Of a DNA stretch of 49,347 nucleotides, positions 16,301 to 24,500 are shown piece after piece. Below the pieces are notes generated by a model that made no database searches, had not been told where the DNA came from, and saw only the letters and a list, made by a program, of their open reading frames with translations. The position numbers and the translations under genes were made by a program. This DNA comes from Anaerolineaceae bacterium UBA6105 (GTDB lineage: Bacteria; Chloroflexota; Anaerolineae; Anaerolineales; Anaerolineaceae), in the NCBI GenBank assembly GCA_002423495.1, contig DIWN01000092.1, positions 1 to 49,347 on the forward strand, in the 5' to 3' direction. Position 1 is the first letter of the stretch, and every line of letters starts with the position of its first letter.

Positions 16301-16393
16301 AAGCAGTTGATCTTTGTGCACCTTCAGGATGCGGTCGATGCAATCCGCCGTCTTGCCTGAAGCTGGTGGAGCGATGATGAGGTTAGGTATCAT
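13355..16393 (-). CDS. addB: AddB-like PD-(D/E)XK nuclease subunit
   Basis: The protein has 1012 residues. The N-terminus carries a P-loop-like APPASGKT. The middle is the inactivated-helicase-like body of AddB proteins, including VVLLGLSEGLFPIVENPDPFLDEDLR. The C-terminal RecB nuclease has GVIDRLDRKYGGELRVIDYKS. A probable 4Fe-4S cluster is formed by the Cys of YKACPFRFF and the C-terminal CPDYCPAISWC, as in AddB. It partners the AddA-like protein, whose gene begins 2 nt after its stop. The ATG at 16393 lacks a good ribosome site. Composition is GC-richer than the TerD gene upstream, so the two were probably acquired separately. Both nuclease centres of the pair look active. Confidence 0.85.
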   Translation of the reverse strand: MIPNLIIAPPASGKTADCIDRILKVHKDQLLAQVWVIVPNPQMAAYFKSRLAEAGGGMGVRVGAFRNFYQEILEEHGSFAPVITPALSHRLIQETVRETYATGELTHYAAIKDKPGFLSVLRDAFAELRSAMVRPSAFLEYTREASPARRELAILYDRFLAHLEMLGWVDAEGQAWQAIEALENNPDLASRLSLVIADGFTSFTAAQRQFLKLLGQQAGELLITLTGEVGSTRQVDGRSLGLLEKLQEVLSPEIIELNNLPRLPEIILHMQRHVLNPGEVKQQDTPKPFLLEARSQADEAREALRWIKQLHVREQVPLGSCAIYTANMEMYQPLLRSAAEEFGIKVHFSQADPLSESPAVLALLSLLRLPLEDYPTRNLLNTLRSPYFDFGLEPKDLEDLENASQQAIIVSGKDQWDEAWPMLQRSQKNAEEHPDEERRRKKRLAGIDLPALHARLENFWLLFSQIGTNRSQTEWVAWLEDTLNGLGFYERISSERDREVCDSLGDALRALVLSESVVGTEVVDYSQFFADLQGTLAGTQALEPWEARRNAVFVGKMVEARGTRYEAVVLLGLSEGLFPIVENPDPFLDEDLRQDLGLEPRIGRHQASTFYQAFTRANSHLLLTRPYLTEEGENWQASVYWESTRKLFTEDALTKVNPSKPRPQSEAASTQELLFWAVQQQALQYSQDADLRDRWQGLQKAHQVLDQRRAKLAQGNHEGNLSALCDQLASKYSSDHVWSASRLETYKACPFRFFVDATLKLEPKDLPELGLDVTQRGSVYHRVLELVYLCAGQQEISPLDIFDEVAAEVFATAPYKFDFRPSALWEVEKAELLEKLRKTLVALEETRGEWNPFGFEQKFGLNGAPPLRLDIDGDTVQIHGVIDRLDRKYGGELRVIDYKSGSSHLEKSDLLNGTRLQLPIYALAAQDALMLGEVEEGFYWKIGDAKASSFKFSKFKSEWDKGPSAAYQVAREHIKDVLEGTRAGNFAPKTPDGGCPDYCPAISWCWRYKAGF

Positions 16394-16577
16394 GTTATAT
16401 CCATGTTTTCATTTCATGAAGTGTGAGGAGCAAAATATAAAATCCACGATCATCAACAGCTTGAGTGCTGAAATTCTTGGACTTGGAACTTGAAAGTCAA
16501 TATGCTCAGAAAAAATGTAAGAATACCCAACAGCAATATAAATATATTCTTTCTACTTTGCATATAACTCTTTACTG

Positions 16578-18896
16578 TTACAAAAATTCAGCAAGAATTG
16601 TTTCTACATTAAACGGGGTAAGATCATCAGATTCATCGATCCCAAATCTCATTTCTGCTTTATCACGTGTATCAACTAGTTCCCCACGAGCTTGGACATT
16701 TAACAAAAGGAGGTCGTATAAAGTCGGTTTATTTAGTTCTACCATCGCTTTTGAGATGAGAACGACGTTATTAACATTAGCCTCGATATTATTTACCCAG
16801 TTTGGATTAGATCGTAAAGCAACATCCATCCAAATTACCTTCATTTCTTCAAGGTCAAACAAAACAGGTAGGCATATTGTTGTTGGTGAGGCTAAATCCA
16901 CTTTATTGACGACAGTCTTAGGTTCGAAGATCTCTCCAGATCCAGGCTTTTCTCGATCCATCCATCCAAAAAAGCATTCTGGGATTTCATTAAAACCTTG
17001 TTCGGTGTAAGAATAAACATTAAAGACTGCATACCTAACTTTATTTTCTTGTAATACTTTTACATCCATATCGATAAATTCACTAGCACCTTCTGGTGCA
17101 TCAACTATATCTCCACTATGATAAAGGCCAAAAATATTATCAGATCGAAGGTTAGTATAAGAAATGTGTTCGATATAATTCCACTCAGCATCATACAACC
17201 CAAGGGATAAATCAATATCAGTTCTTATTTCCATCGATAAATTCTGAGATCCGGTAGAATTGCTCAAATTTAGAACATCTCTCCAATCCCGGATAGCGTT
17301 GTTGTCCTCAATTTCCCCTATATCCTCTATTTTGAATAAAATGGCTCCATCAGAATCAAAATCGAAATCTTCTTCTGCCTCTTGATTACGATATTCATCA
17401 AAAGTATTTTCATCTACTAGTACGTTTTTCCAATGGATGAAGGCGCGAATTGTCTTATCACTCTTTCCTAGTTCAAACCTTGATCCGCGAGCATAGGTTT
17501 TTAAAGATCGGCCTGAGGAACGCTGGGCTAAGGGTACAAAAATTGTTTTAAGAACCGGATCGAGGTAGACCTTACCCAGAGGCGGTTTCATTTTTAATTG
17601 TCTAATCAATTCCGTTTCACAAATAGATACAACTTGGCTACAAAAATCCTCAGATAATGGTGATAAGGACTTTTCTACAACTTGAACTTTAGCAATATTA
17701 CCCTTGGGGAAAAACGCTCGGGTATTTATTTCTTGGTTCCGGTTTTTAAAATGTGCTACCAGTTGTAGCAAAACTTGTGAAGAAATCTGGTTCGCGATAT
17801 TAGAAAAGGATTCAATGAGAGTATTATGTTTTTGAGGGTATGTTCGGCCAAGATGATCCAACCTTCTTGCCATTTCCCCTGGGCGCTTTTCTAAAAGCTC
17901 TAAAACTCTCTCAAAGTTGTCTTCTTTCAAGGCTTTTTCTACTTCCCCAGCAAATGAATAAAGGACATCTCCTTTACGAACTTTCTTGAATGCTTCGTAT
18001 GCAACAGGATACTGAGTGGAATAATCGCCAGGGTGCAGTCTTTCCCCTATGCGAATCCATTTGCCTGGAAATCTCCCCATATCCTCTTCTATGTTTTTGC
18101 ATCCATCCAGTAGAGACAAAATCAATCTACGCTCAGGGCGGGTGAAACTTCTAAAACGAGTGTTACTGGCTAATGATATGTCTCCATCTGACAATGAGGT
18201 AACTAATCTTAAAACGTCAGTGGCAGTTTTGATGTATTTTGTTACCAGATCACGTTTATCAGCATGAAATTTCAAAATATTGCTAATAATCAAGCTTAAA
18301 GTTTCTTTTGTTGGGATTGTTTCTGGTAATCGCTCAATAAGATTGTCGGAATCGGCCTTTTGTATGTACCACCCTAGCAAATTCTGATCATGAATAGAAA
18401 GACTACCTCTTCCGACTGCCATATCAATGAATATTTGGTCAAAATCACTAATTGAGCCAATATTTATTTCGCGAATTTGAAAATTACCTTCATTCATTGG
18501 AAATCTTGATTGAGTAATATACTCTGGCATCCATTGGCCACTAGTCCAGTAATGGACAAGTGCATTCATATATAAATCAAGTTCGGATAACGATGCTAGT
18601 TGCTCAGGGAAATTCTTATAGAATGGTTTGTGCTCAACATGAGAACCCACCATCTTGGTTAGAACAGAAACTAGTTGTTTGTATGATTCTACAAGGTAGT
18701 CTTTTGATTGATTTCGCAGAATATCGAAAAGTTCTCTGGAAAAAACGAATCCCAAATCCTCAATATTTTTGCACATAGATAAAACAATCTGAGAATTATC
18801 AACGGTGGAAGACAAGCTTCTATCAACAAAGTAAAGAGTTTTCTTTTCTAACAAGACTTCATTTATTTCGGCGGGTGGAAAATTAGAGTTCAGCAT
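16578..18896 (-). CDS. TerD-domain protein (MXAN_6230/SCO0854-like)
   Basis: The protein has 772 residues. The N-terminus (NEVLLEKKTLYFVDRS) and the long helical middle resemble the MXAN_6230/SCO0854 family. A TerD-type calcium-binding beta domain is recognisable at about 560-710: IDLSLGLYDAEWN, then HSGDIVDAPEGASEFIDMDV and YAVFNVYSYTEQ. Ter proteins act in tellurite, phage and colicin resistance and in membrane or stress sensing; the exact role is unknown. The start is set at 18896, where AGGAG lies 4 nt upstream; the frame extends to 18962 without a ribosome site. The gene is AT-rich relative to AddAB. It stands alone in the island without terB, terC or terZ, so it may be a defence-associated Ter module. 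Confidence 0.6.
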   Translation of the reverse strand: MLNSNFPPAEINEVLLEKKTLYFVDRSLSSTVDNSQIVLSMCKNIEDLGFVFSRELFDILRNQSKDYLVESYKQLVSVLTKMVGSHVEHKPFYKNFPEQLASLSELDLYMNALVHYWTSGQWMPEYITQSRFPMNEGNFQIREINIGSISDFDQIFIDMAVGRGSLSIHDQNLLGWYIQKADSDNLIERLPETIPTKETLSLIISNILKFHADKRDLVTKYIKTATDVLRLVTSLSDGDISLASNTRFRSFTRPERRLILSLLDGCKNIEEDMGRFPGKWIRIGERLHPGDYSTQYPVAYEAFKKVRKGDVLYSFAGEVEKALKEDNFERVLELLEKRPGEMARRLDHLGRTYPQKHNTLIESFSNIANQISSQVLLQLVAHFKNRNQEINTRAFFPKGNIAKVQVVEKSLSPLSEDFCSQVVSICETELIRQLKMKPPLGKVYLDPVLKTIFVPLAQRSSGRSLKTYARGSRFELGKSDKTIRAFIHWKNVLVDENTFDEYRNQEAEEDFDFDSDGAILFKIEDIGEIEDNNAIRDWRDVLNLSNSTGSQNLSMEIRTDIDLSLGLYDAEWNYIEHISYTNLRSDNIFGLYHSGDIVDAPEGASEFIDMDVKVLQENKVRYAVFNVYSYTEQGFNEIPECFFGWMDREKPGSGEIFEPKTVVNKVDLASPTTICLPVLFDLEEMKVIWMDVALRSNPNWVNNIEANVNNVVLISKAMVELNKPTLYDLLLLNVQARGELVDTRDKAEMRFGIDESDDLTPFNVETILAEFL

Positions 18897-19077
18897 TTTG
18901 CTCCTATTAAGATAAGATGACAGCTCAACTTCCAATTGATAGTTGAATCTCTGCCATCTCATAAGGTATCAGGAGATCTAAAAACCTAAATACGGGATCA
19001 TACGATCAATGTGTGAGAAGGAAGGTTTCTAATAGCCTGACACAAAAATTATACATCATAAGGCACGCTTGTCAATT

Positions 19078-19109
19078 CCTTTTCTTAAAATATCCTTTTC
19101 TTAAAATAT
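19078..19109. repeat. Tandem duplication of a 16-mer
   Basis: CCTTTTCTTAAAATAT occurs twice with no gap, in the short non-coding region between the TerD gene and the acidic 183-aa gene. It looks like a recent slippage duplication. Confidence 0.7.
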
Positions 19110-19158
19110 CATTGTTTTGGATGTCTTCGTCCATTTAGTTCTCCTATTTTTGTCTTGG

Positions 19159-19710
19159 TCATTCTTCGTCAATATATGGATAATCATCCGGGTCGAAATC
19201 GAGGGTGGTTCCGGCCATAAGCAGGTCATCATCCTGCCGACATGCATAGCCAAGCTTTTCCAACTCAGCCACAATCTTGTCCATCTGCTTTTCCTCCAGC
19301 ACCAGGATGTCGCCTTCGGGAACGTTCATATCCATGGAAGAGTAGCTCGTCTTGCGACAGAACTTGGCTTGAATCTCTTCAGGCATCCACTCCGACATCT
19401 CAATCTCCGGATAAGCCGGCAAAGCATCGTACGTCACGACGTCATTAGGCGTAAAAGGGGTCTCGGGAGGGATATCGTAGGGCGTGTAATCGCCGTCCTC
19501 GGGCTCGCTTGGACCTTCGTAATAGGCTGAGTTGACCAGGTAAAATTCGTACATTTCTTGGGAGACCAACGACTTGAACTCCCCCCAGGTCTTGGCGGTC
19601 AGCAAAGCTTTGTTGTTATCTGCCAGCTCCTTCGTCCTGCTTTCGGGGACAAACAGTAACCCTAAATTTGTTATTCCGTAAATGATTGATTTTTCTTCCA
19701 TAACTCTCAT
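19159..19710 (-). CDS. Acidic hypothetical protein, 183 aa
   Basis: I recognise no family. The protein is strongly acidic, with Pro/Asp/Glu-rich stretches in the middle (EGPSEPEDGDYTPYDIPPE) and a C-terminus ending DFDPDDYPYIDEE. The N-terminus (IIYGITNLGLLFVPESR) is more ordered. There is no signal peptide. The start may be the ATG at 19710 or at 19701; GGGATGAGAG precedes the second. It lies 30 nt downstream of the broken WYL regulator and was possibly co-transcribed with it. An acidic regulator or inhibitor is conceivable but not shown. Confidence 0.5.
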   Translation of the reverse strand: MRVMEEKSIIYGITNLGLLFVPESRTKELADNNKALLTAKTWGEFKSLVSQEMYEFYLVNSAYYEGPSEPEDGDYTPYDIPPETPFTPNDVVTYDALPAYPEIEMSEWMPEEIQAKFCRKTSYSSMDMNVPEGDILVLEEKQMDKIVAELEKLGYACRQDDDLLMAGTTLDFDPDDYPYIDEE

Positions 19711-19740
19711 CCCAGCAAATTAATACAATAATTCTATCAT

Positions 19741-20728
19741 TCAGAACCGCAATTGATGCCGTAACGCTCGGATAGCTTTTTGACTGCCTTTACGACGTCT
19801 TGTCTAAGGCTGTCGGGATTCAGCACCTCCGCGTCATCCGCGAACTGCAGCACCCAGTTGCACACCTCCACCAGCCCACCGGTTTTCAGGTGCAAAATGA
19901 GGCTGCCATCCGGCTTCTCTTCGATCGTCTAGCTGGGATGCCATTTGCGCTCCCGGATGAACTGAGACTTATTTGGGCTGAACCAGATCTGCACATCTTC
20001 CGCCTCTTCCCCCGCGTGCAGCTGGAAGCCGCTGCCGATCCAATCTTCCGCTGAGAAATTCTCATCCCATGTGAACTTTTCTTTTAGCAGTTTCATCTCC
20101 TGGATACGCCCAACCAGGAAAAGCCGAAAATCGCTGCGGAAGGTGTCGAAGGCGATCAAAAACCAATCCCCCTGGAAGTTGTGAAGGTGATAAGGATAAA
20201 CAACCCGTTCCGAAACCACGCCCCTGTTGGCTGAGTAGTAGCGCATCCAGACCCGCTGGCGGTTGAGGATAGCTTGGTGCAGGTCTATCAGCAATTGGGC
20301 ATCACGCTGATGGTGTTGAATTCCGAAAAGGTGTAGTGGGAACGCAACTCGTTGATCTCCACGCTGACCGGACCCTTGGCCGCCTTGGCGATCTTATCCA
20401 CGGCCGAGCGGAGAGGTGACTCAAGGTCAGTTCCGATGTAGCGCCTCGCGATCTCCAGAGAGAGAAAGCAAGCCATCAACTCACCTTGAGTCACATATAT
20501 CCCCGGCAGGGACCACGTCTTGTCGGTGTATTACCAACCGCCCCGCTCCCGGTCGAACTCAATCGGCGCCCCCAAACGATATATCATGAAACTGCGGTCA
20601 TTGAAGATAACCCGCCTGCTGACCTCCAGGGATTCCGCCAGCTTTTCCGCGTTCGGGTATTCCCCCTCCCGAATGCGCCTGTCAATTTCCATGATTCGTT
20701 CCAATTGCTGCCGCTGCGACATGGCCAC
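19741..20728 (-). pseudogene. WYL-domain transcriptional regulator, broken in three places
   Basis: The translated pieces, in order, make one DeoR/HTH_11-WYL regulator. The N-terminal HTH (QRQQLERIMEIDRRIREGEY, LAESLEVSRRVIFND) ends at a TAA (20531-20533) where relatives have the YYTDKT tyrosine. The same frame continues YTDKTWSLPGIYVTQGELM to 20288, where a frameshift is needed. The WYL part (RVWMRYYSANRG, PYHLHNFQGDWFLIAFD) then runs to an in-frame TAG at 19929-19931, after which the frame reads on normally (TIEEKPDGSLILHLKTGG) to a TGA at 19741. WYL proteins commonly regulate defence operons through nucleotide-like ligands. Here control is presumably lost. Confidence 0.85.
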
Positions 20729-20750
20729 CTGCCTTTACTGGAAGTGAGTG

Positions 20751-20791
20751 TACCAAAACCCAGTGCACCCAGTGTGCACTGGGTTTTGGTA
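20751..20791. terminator. 18-bp perfect hairpin at the end of the defence-like operon
   Basis: The arm at 20751-20768 (TACCAAAACCCAGTGCAC) is exactly complementary to 20774-20791, with a 5-nt loop. It lies 14 nt after the stop of the last operon gene and 23 nt before the broken WYL gene. No T-run follows on the minus strand; the plus side is T-rich. Terminator or mRNA 3' stabiliser. Confidence 0.7.
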
Positions 20792-20804
20792 TTGATTTTA
20801 CTTT

Positions 20805-21530
20805 TTATTGGAGTGTCTTTAATCGAACAACTTCTACTCCAATTTGGTTTCGACCAAAAGACAGGTCTTCGGAGTCAATAACAACGCTTCTGGGATGTGA
20901 AAAGTTGATACCTAACTTCAGTGGACAAGTTTCAAGTTCCTGCAAGGTAATTTCGTTCTGTTCAGTTGCTCGTAGGATGGCCAGGATAAACCAGTTTACT
21001 AGTCTTGGATCTGGTAAGAGAATTTCCTTGATAACAACATTCCCTTGAAATAGCTCAATGAAATGCCAATCCTCCAACGTCTGAAGCACTCGGTTAACAC
21101 TTCGAGGTATTGATGTGGTAGTTGGGAATTTTTCAATAACCCTGGCAGATATTGCTTTGGTTGAGATTTGATCTGTAAGCCTCTCCAGGGTCCCTATGAC
21201 CCGTATAGTTTCATAATAGACAGGAAAAACGTTTATTGCCATACCCAGATGAAGAACTGCCATCTGGGCATGGTCAATTGGCTTTATAAATGAACGAGTC
21301 ATTTCGCGCAAGGTCTGGTAAGGGTCACTCGAATACAACCAGAGTCTGTAAAGTTGGTCCGTAGTTTTTCGGGTAGAAACCTGACCAATCATTTGGCCTT
21401 CCAAATACTCCCGCAATATCTTTCTATATTCTTTCTGTTCAATTGATGACATGAAAAGTTCATAAGCATAATTTGCCCATTGCAAAGCCAGAAATCTATC
21501 TGCACCAACAGAAATTTTCTTATATCCCAT
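20805..21530 (-). CDS. 241-aa protein with winged-helix-like segment, last gene of the operon
   Basis: No named family is recognised. The N-terminal half is helical (RFLALQWANYAYELFMSS, EYRKILREYLEGQM). Residues about 140-175 (ISARVIEKFPTTTSIPRSVNRVLQTLEDWHFIEL) look like a winged helix, so DNA binding is likely. The size and helix/wHTH make-up recall the small accessory proteins of BREX and DISARM systems, but I see no clear match to BrxA. The ATG overlaps the end of the helicase gene by 11 nt, in a different frame, implying translational coupling. It is followed by the 18-bp hairpin. It probably forms part of the same complex as the helicase. Confidence 0.6.
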   Translation of the reverse strand: MGYKKISVGADRFLALQWANYAYELFMSSIEQKEYRKILREYLEGQMIGQVSTRKTTDQLYRLWLYSSDPYQTLREMTRSFIKPIDHAQMAVLHLGMAINVFPVYYETIRVIGTLERLTDQISTKAISARVIEKFPTTTSIPRSVNRVLQTLEDWHFIELFQGNVVIKEILLPDPRLVNWFILAILRATEQNEITLQELETCPLKLGINFSHPRSVVIDSEDLSFGRNQIGVEVVRLKTLQ

Positions 21531-24500
21531 TTTTAAGCAATAACCTCATGATGCTTATAGCGTAACCACGTTGGAGGTCGTCATGGAAACGCTGATTTGA
21601 GTAATTACGTAGGCAGTTATAACAACTGGTATCCTCTCCGCACTGGCAGTTCTTAACTTTTTTGTAACCCTCAAGGACCGCTTCTTGCAGATGATCTTTG
21701 ATATTTTCCACATGTCCAGCACCACCAGGCACTGCATCGAACAAGATAATCGACGGTGCTTCACCGCCTGATCGATAGTAGAGAGTCCCGTCAATGTCAG
21801 ACCGTCGAATACCCTGTGATTCGCTGGCGCCTTCTAATAATGCATACATCAAGCTGCGCATTGGGTTAGCCCCTCGTAGAGCGAGAGGGAGGCTTAACTT
21901 GATCTCCAACACATCAGTCAGATAACGATGCCCAAGATCTACCCTGTGTATAATTTCTCCCCGGCATTCTCTGCCCGTGATCGGGTTTTTGTGGTTTCGC
22001 AGGGTTCCACCATCAAGAAAATTTACAACTTTTCCATACCCACAATCTTTGCAGATATCAAAACCGTTGCTATAACCCTTATTCACCAAGATCATATATC
22101 CGAATCTGGAATAACGGACAAGTGCAGGAAGTCCAAGTGAGTTATCTAAAACAAATTCTGTACTTGAATCAAATTTTTCTGATTTCTTTTGTTCATAATC
22201 ACCAAAATACACACTGCTGGCATAGGTATGTTGGGGTGGTTCTTCGCCTGGCAATCCAACCTCAGGAGCAGCGATGAACCCTGTAACTGGTATTATGAAT
22301 TCACGAAGATTTGATAAAGGTTCGCCACAACTGCAAATAGCGGGAATTTCATTTTCAAATCCCTGATGCATCTTTTGGCAGTTTTTACAAATGACATACT
22401 TTACCTGCTCCCACGATTTTGTCCGATGGGTTTTCAGACCCCCTCCTGTCCAGATCTTCTTCCCAGCAATTACCTGACTCCCAGGGGCAAATTCCGCAAT
22501 AGCCACGCGTAGATCTCGCGACAAATCCACATCGTTTGATCCACTTTTTGGGTCAAGGTGGTTGGTTTGCATTTCAACCACATCCACAGGAAATCCATAC
22601 TTCGGCAATACATTTCTGGAACCTAAGAAACCCAACAATTCTGCTGAAGTGATTTGATTGATGATTCTTTCTTTCCCTTTGGCAATATCGATTAATTTGG
22701 TATTGTGGGTCGTGGTCGCTTCATTCCACAGTCTGGAGATCTCTTCTTTTAGATAGTTAACATCGTCGTTGATGTCGTCGTGGGCTAAATCCAAGACCCC
22801 TTCGTTATTTTCATTGGTTAATTCATGGATCCAAGCCCAATCCTCAACACCCAGGATTTCTTTCACGCCTGTTGGGATCACGTTAACGATCCCAGCCATT
22901 AACGAATCAGGCTTTGTTGCGAGAAATTGTCGTAGATATTCACGACCATTGGGACCTTCTTCAGGGCAGAAGAAATCACCCACATTCTTGTATTCAACCC
23001 CGAATTCTATTTTCACCCATTTGAAAAATCGAGCAAACACTATTGAATGAAGATGGCGGCGTAAGATCTTTTCGTTGTTTAATGGCGTATGCGGTGGTTT
23101 TAGTTTGCCAGACACCATACCCACTGGATCGGTGTAGTTGGTCAGGTCATGTGATCTTCTTTGGGCGTACGTCATAATGTAAGCAGCGCTATCAGTACGC
23201 CGACCTGCACGACCTGCTCGCTGTATATAGTTTGCAGCGGTAGGCGGCATATTACGCATCATTACTGCCTGTAAATCACCTACATCCACACCTAATTCAA
23301 AAGTGGTTGAGCAACTCAAGAGGTTGATTTCGCCTTTAATAAATTGAGATTGAACTTCAGCCGCCTTTTTTGCAGTCCACTGGGCAGTGTGCTCTTCGGC
23401 TTCAAGCGGGATCAGTTGTTTCTTGCTGTAATTGATTCGGAAGAGATTAGCCTCCAACTCAGTCTTGTATTTTGCAAGGGGCTCCAGTGGGCCTGGGCAA
23501 AAGTAGGTCAAACAAGTGTCACCAACACCCGCTGGATAAATATTCTTACAGTGGCTGCAAATCATCCATTCATCAAAATTATCTGGTGGGAGATTTACCC
23601 TCCACATTTCATGTGACAAGGAATAAACGACACCAATTCGATTATTGGGGTGGTTAATTCTGTTTAGAACCTGATTCCATTCAGAGTTTCTAATGAAGTC
23701 CCAAATATCCTTGAGCAAGGCACTTGCCACTTTTTTTGCTTCATTTTCACTTGAGCCTCTTGAAATAAGCAAGCGTTTCAGGTACTCCGATCTGGTGTTT
23801 TCATGATTTTCTGATGGCATCCAGGAGAAAACGCCTGCTTTGGGGTCAGCTTCTTGAAAGCGAAAATATAGCAGACGGTTGCGTGGTGAAAACTCATTTT
23901 CCTTGTAAATGTTTTGATCGGGCATCAGGTAAGTCACCGCGCCTTGATACCTCAAACTGTTGAGCAGCAGTCTCAGCAAATTGTAAGTTTCTTTTCGATC
24001 CAACTTTAAAACTGAGCCCTTAAGAAATTCTGGCCACGTGTCTGGGATAGCTGGTTCAAAAGACAATAAGCCTAAGCCTTCGAGGCTGATGCGCCGATCA
24101 AGTGGGGTAAAATCCTGCATTAGCCAAATTGCCATCTTTTTTTGTTTTTCAGTTGGCGATTCCGTTGTCTTGAACAGACCGATCTGATCACCTCTGTTTA
24201 CCAACGGAGCAAGCAAATCCTGCAATCTGAGATCACGAATCGGACCCCGCAATTGCTCTTTAACTGTCTGCAAGATAAGACCGCGTCGCAGGTTACGCAT
24301 ATGAGCGCGCTCCATATAAGGCGCAAAGAAAGCTGCATTTTGTCGGCTATCAGTAAAATTCAGCATCTTGCGACCTTCTCCAGGGTGGTTACGCTCTTTC
24401 TGATTCTTGGAAGGAGGAAGGTCGTCATAGAGACTACCGGCAATCACGCTGACGGGTGCATCCTGACCTGTTAGGAAGCGGTAGACTGCCCCAGAGCTAT

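Noticed and set aside
19929..20533. Stop codon reassignment to explain in-frame TAA and TAG in the WYL gene
   Set aside because: All other genes here end normally with TAA, TAG and TGA, and a frameshift is needed as well, so gene decay is simpler.
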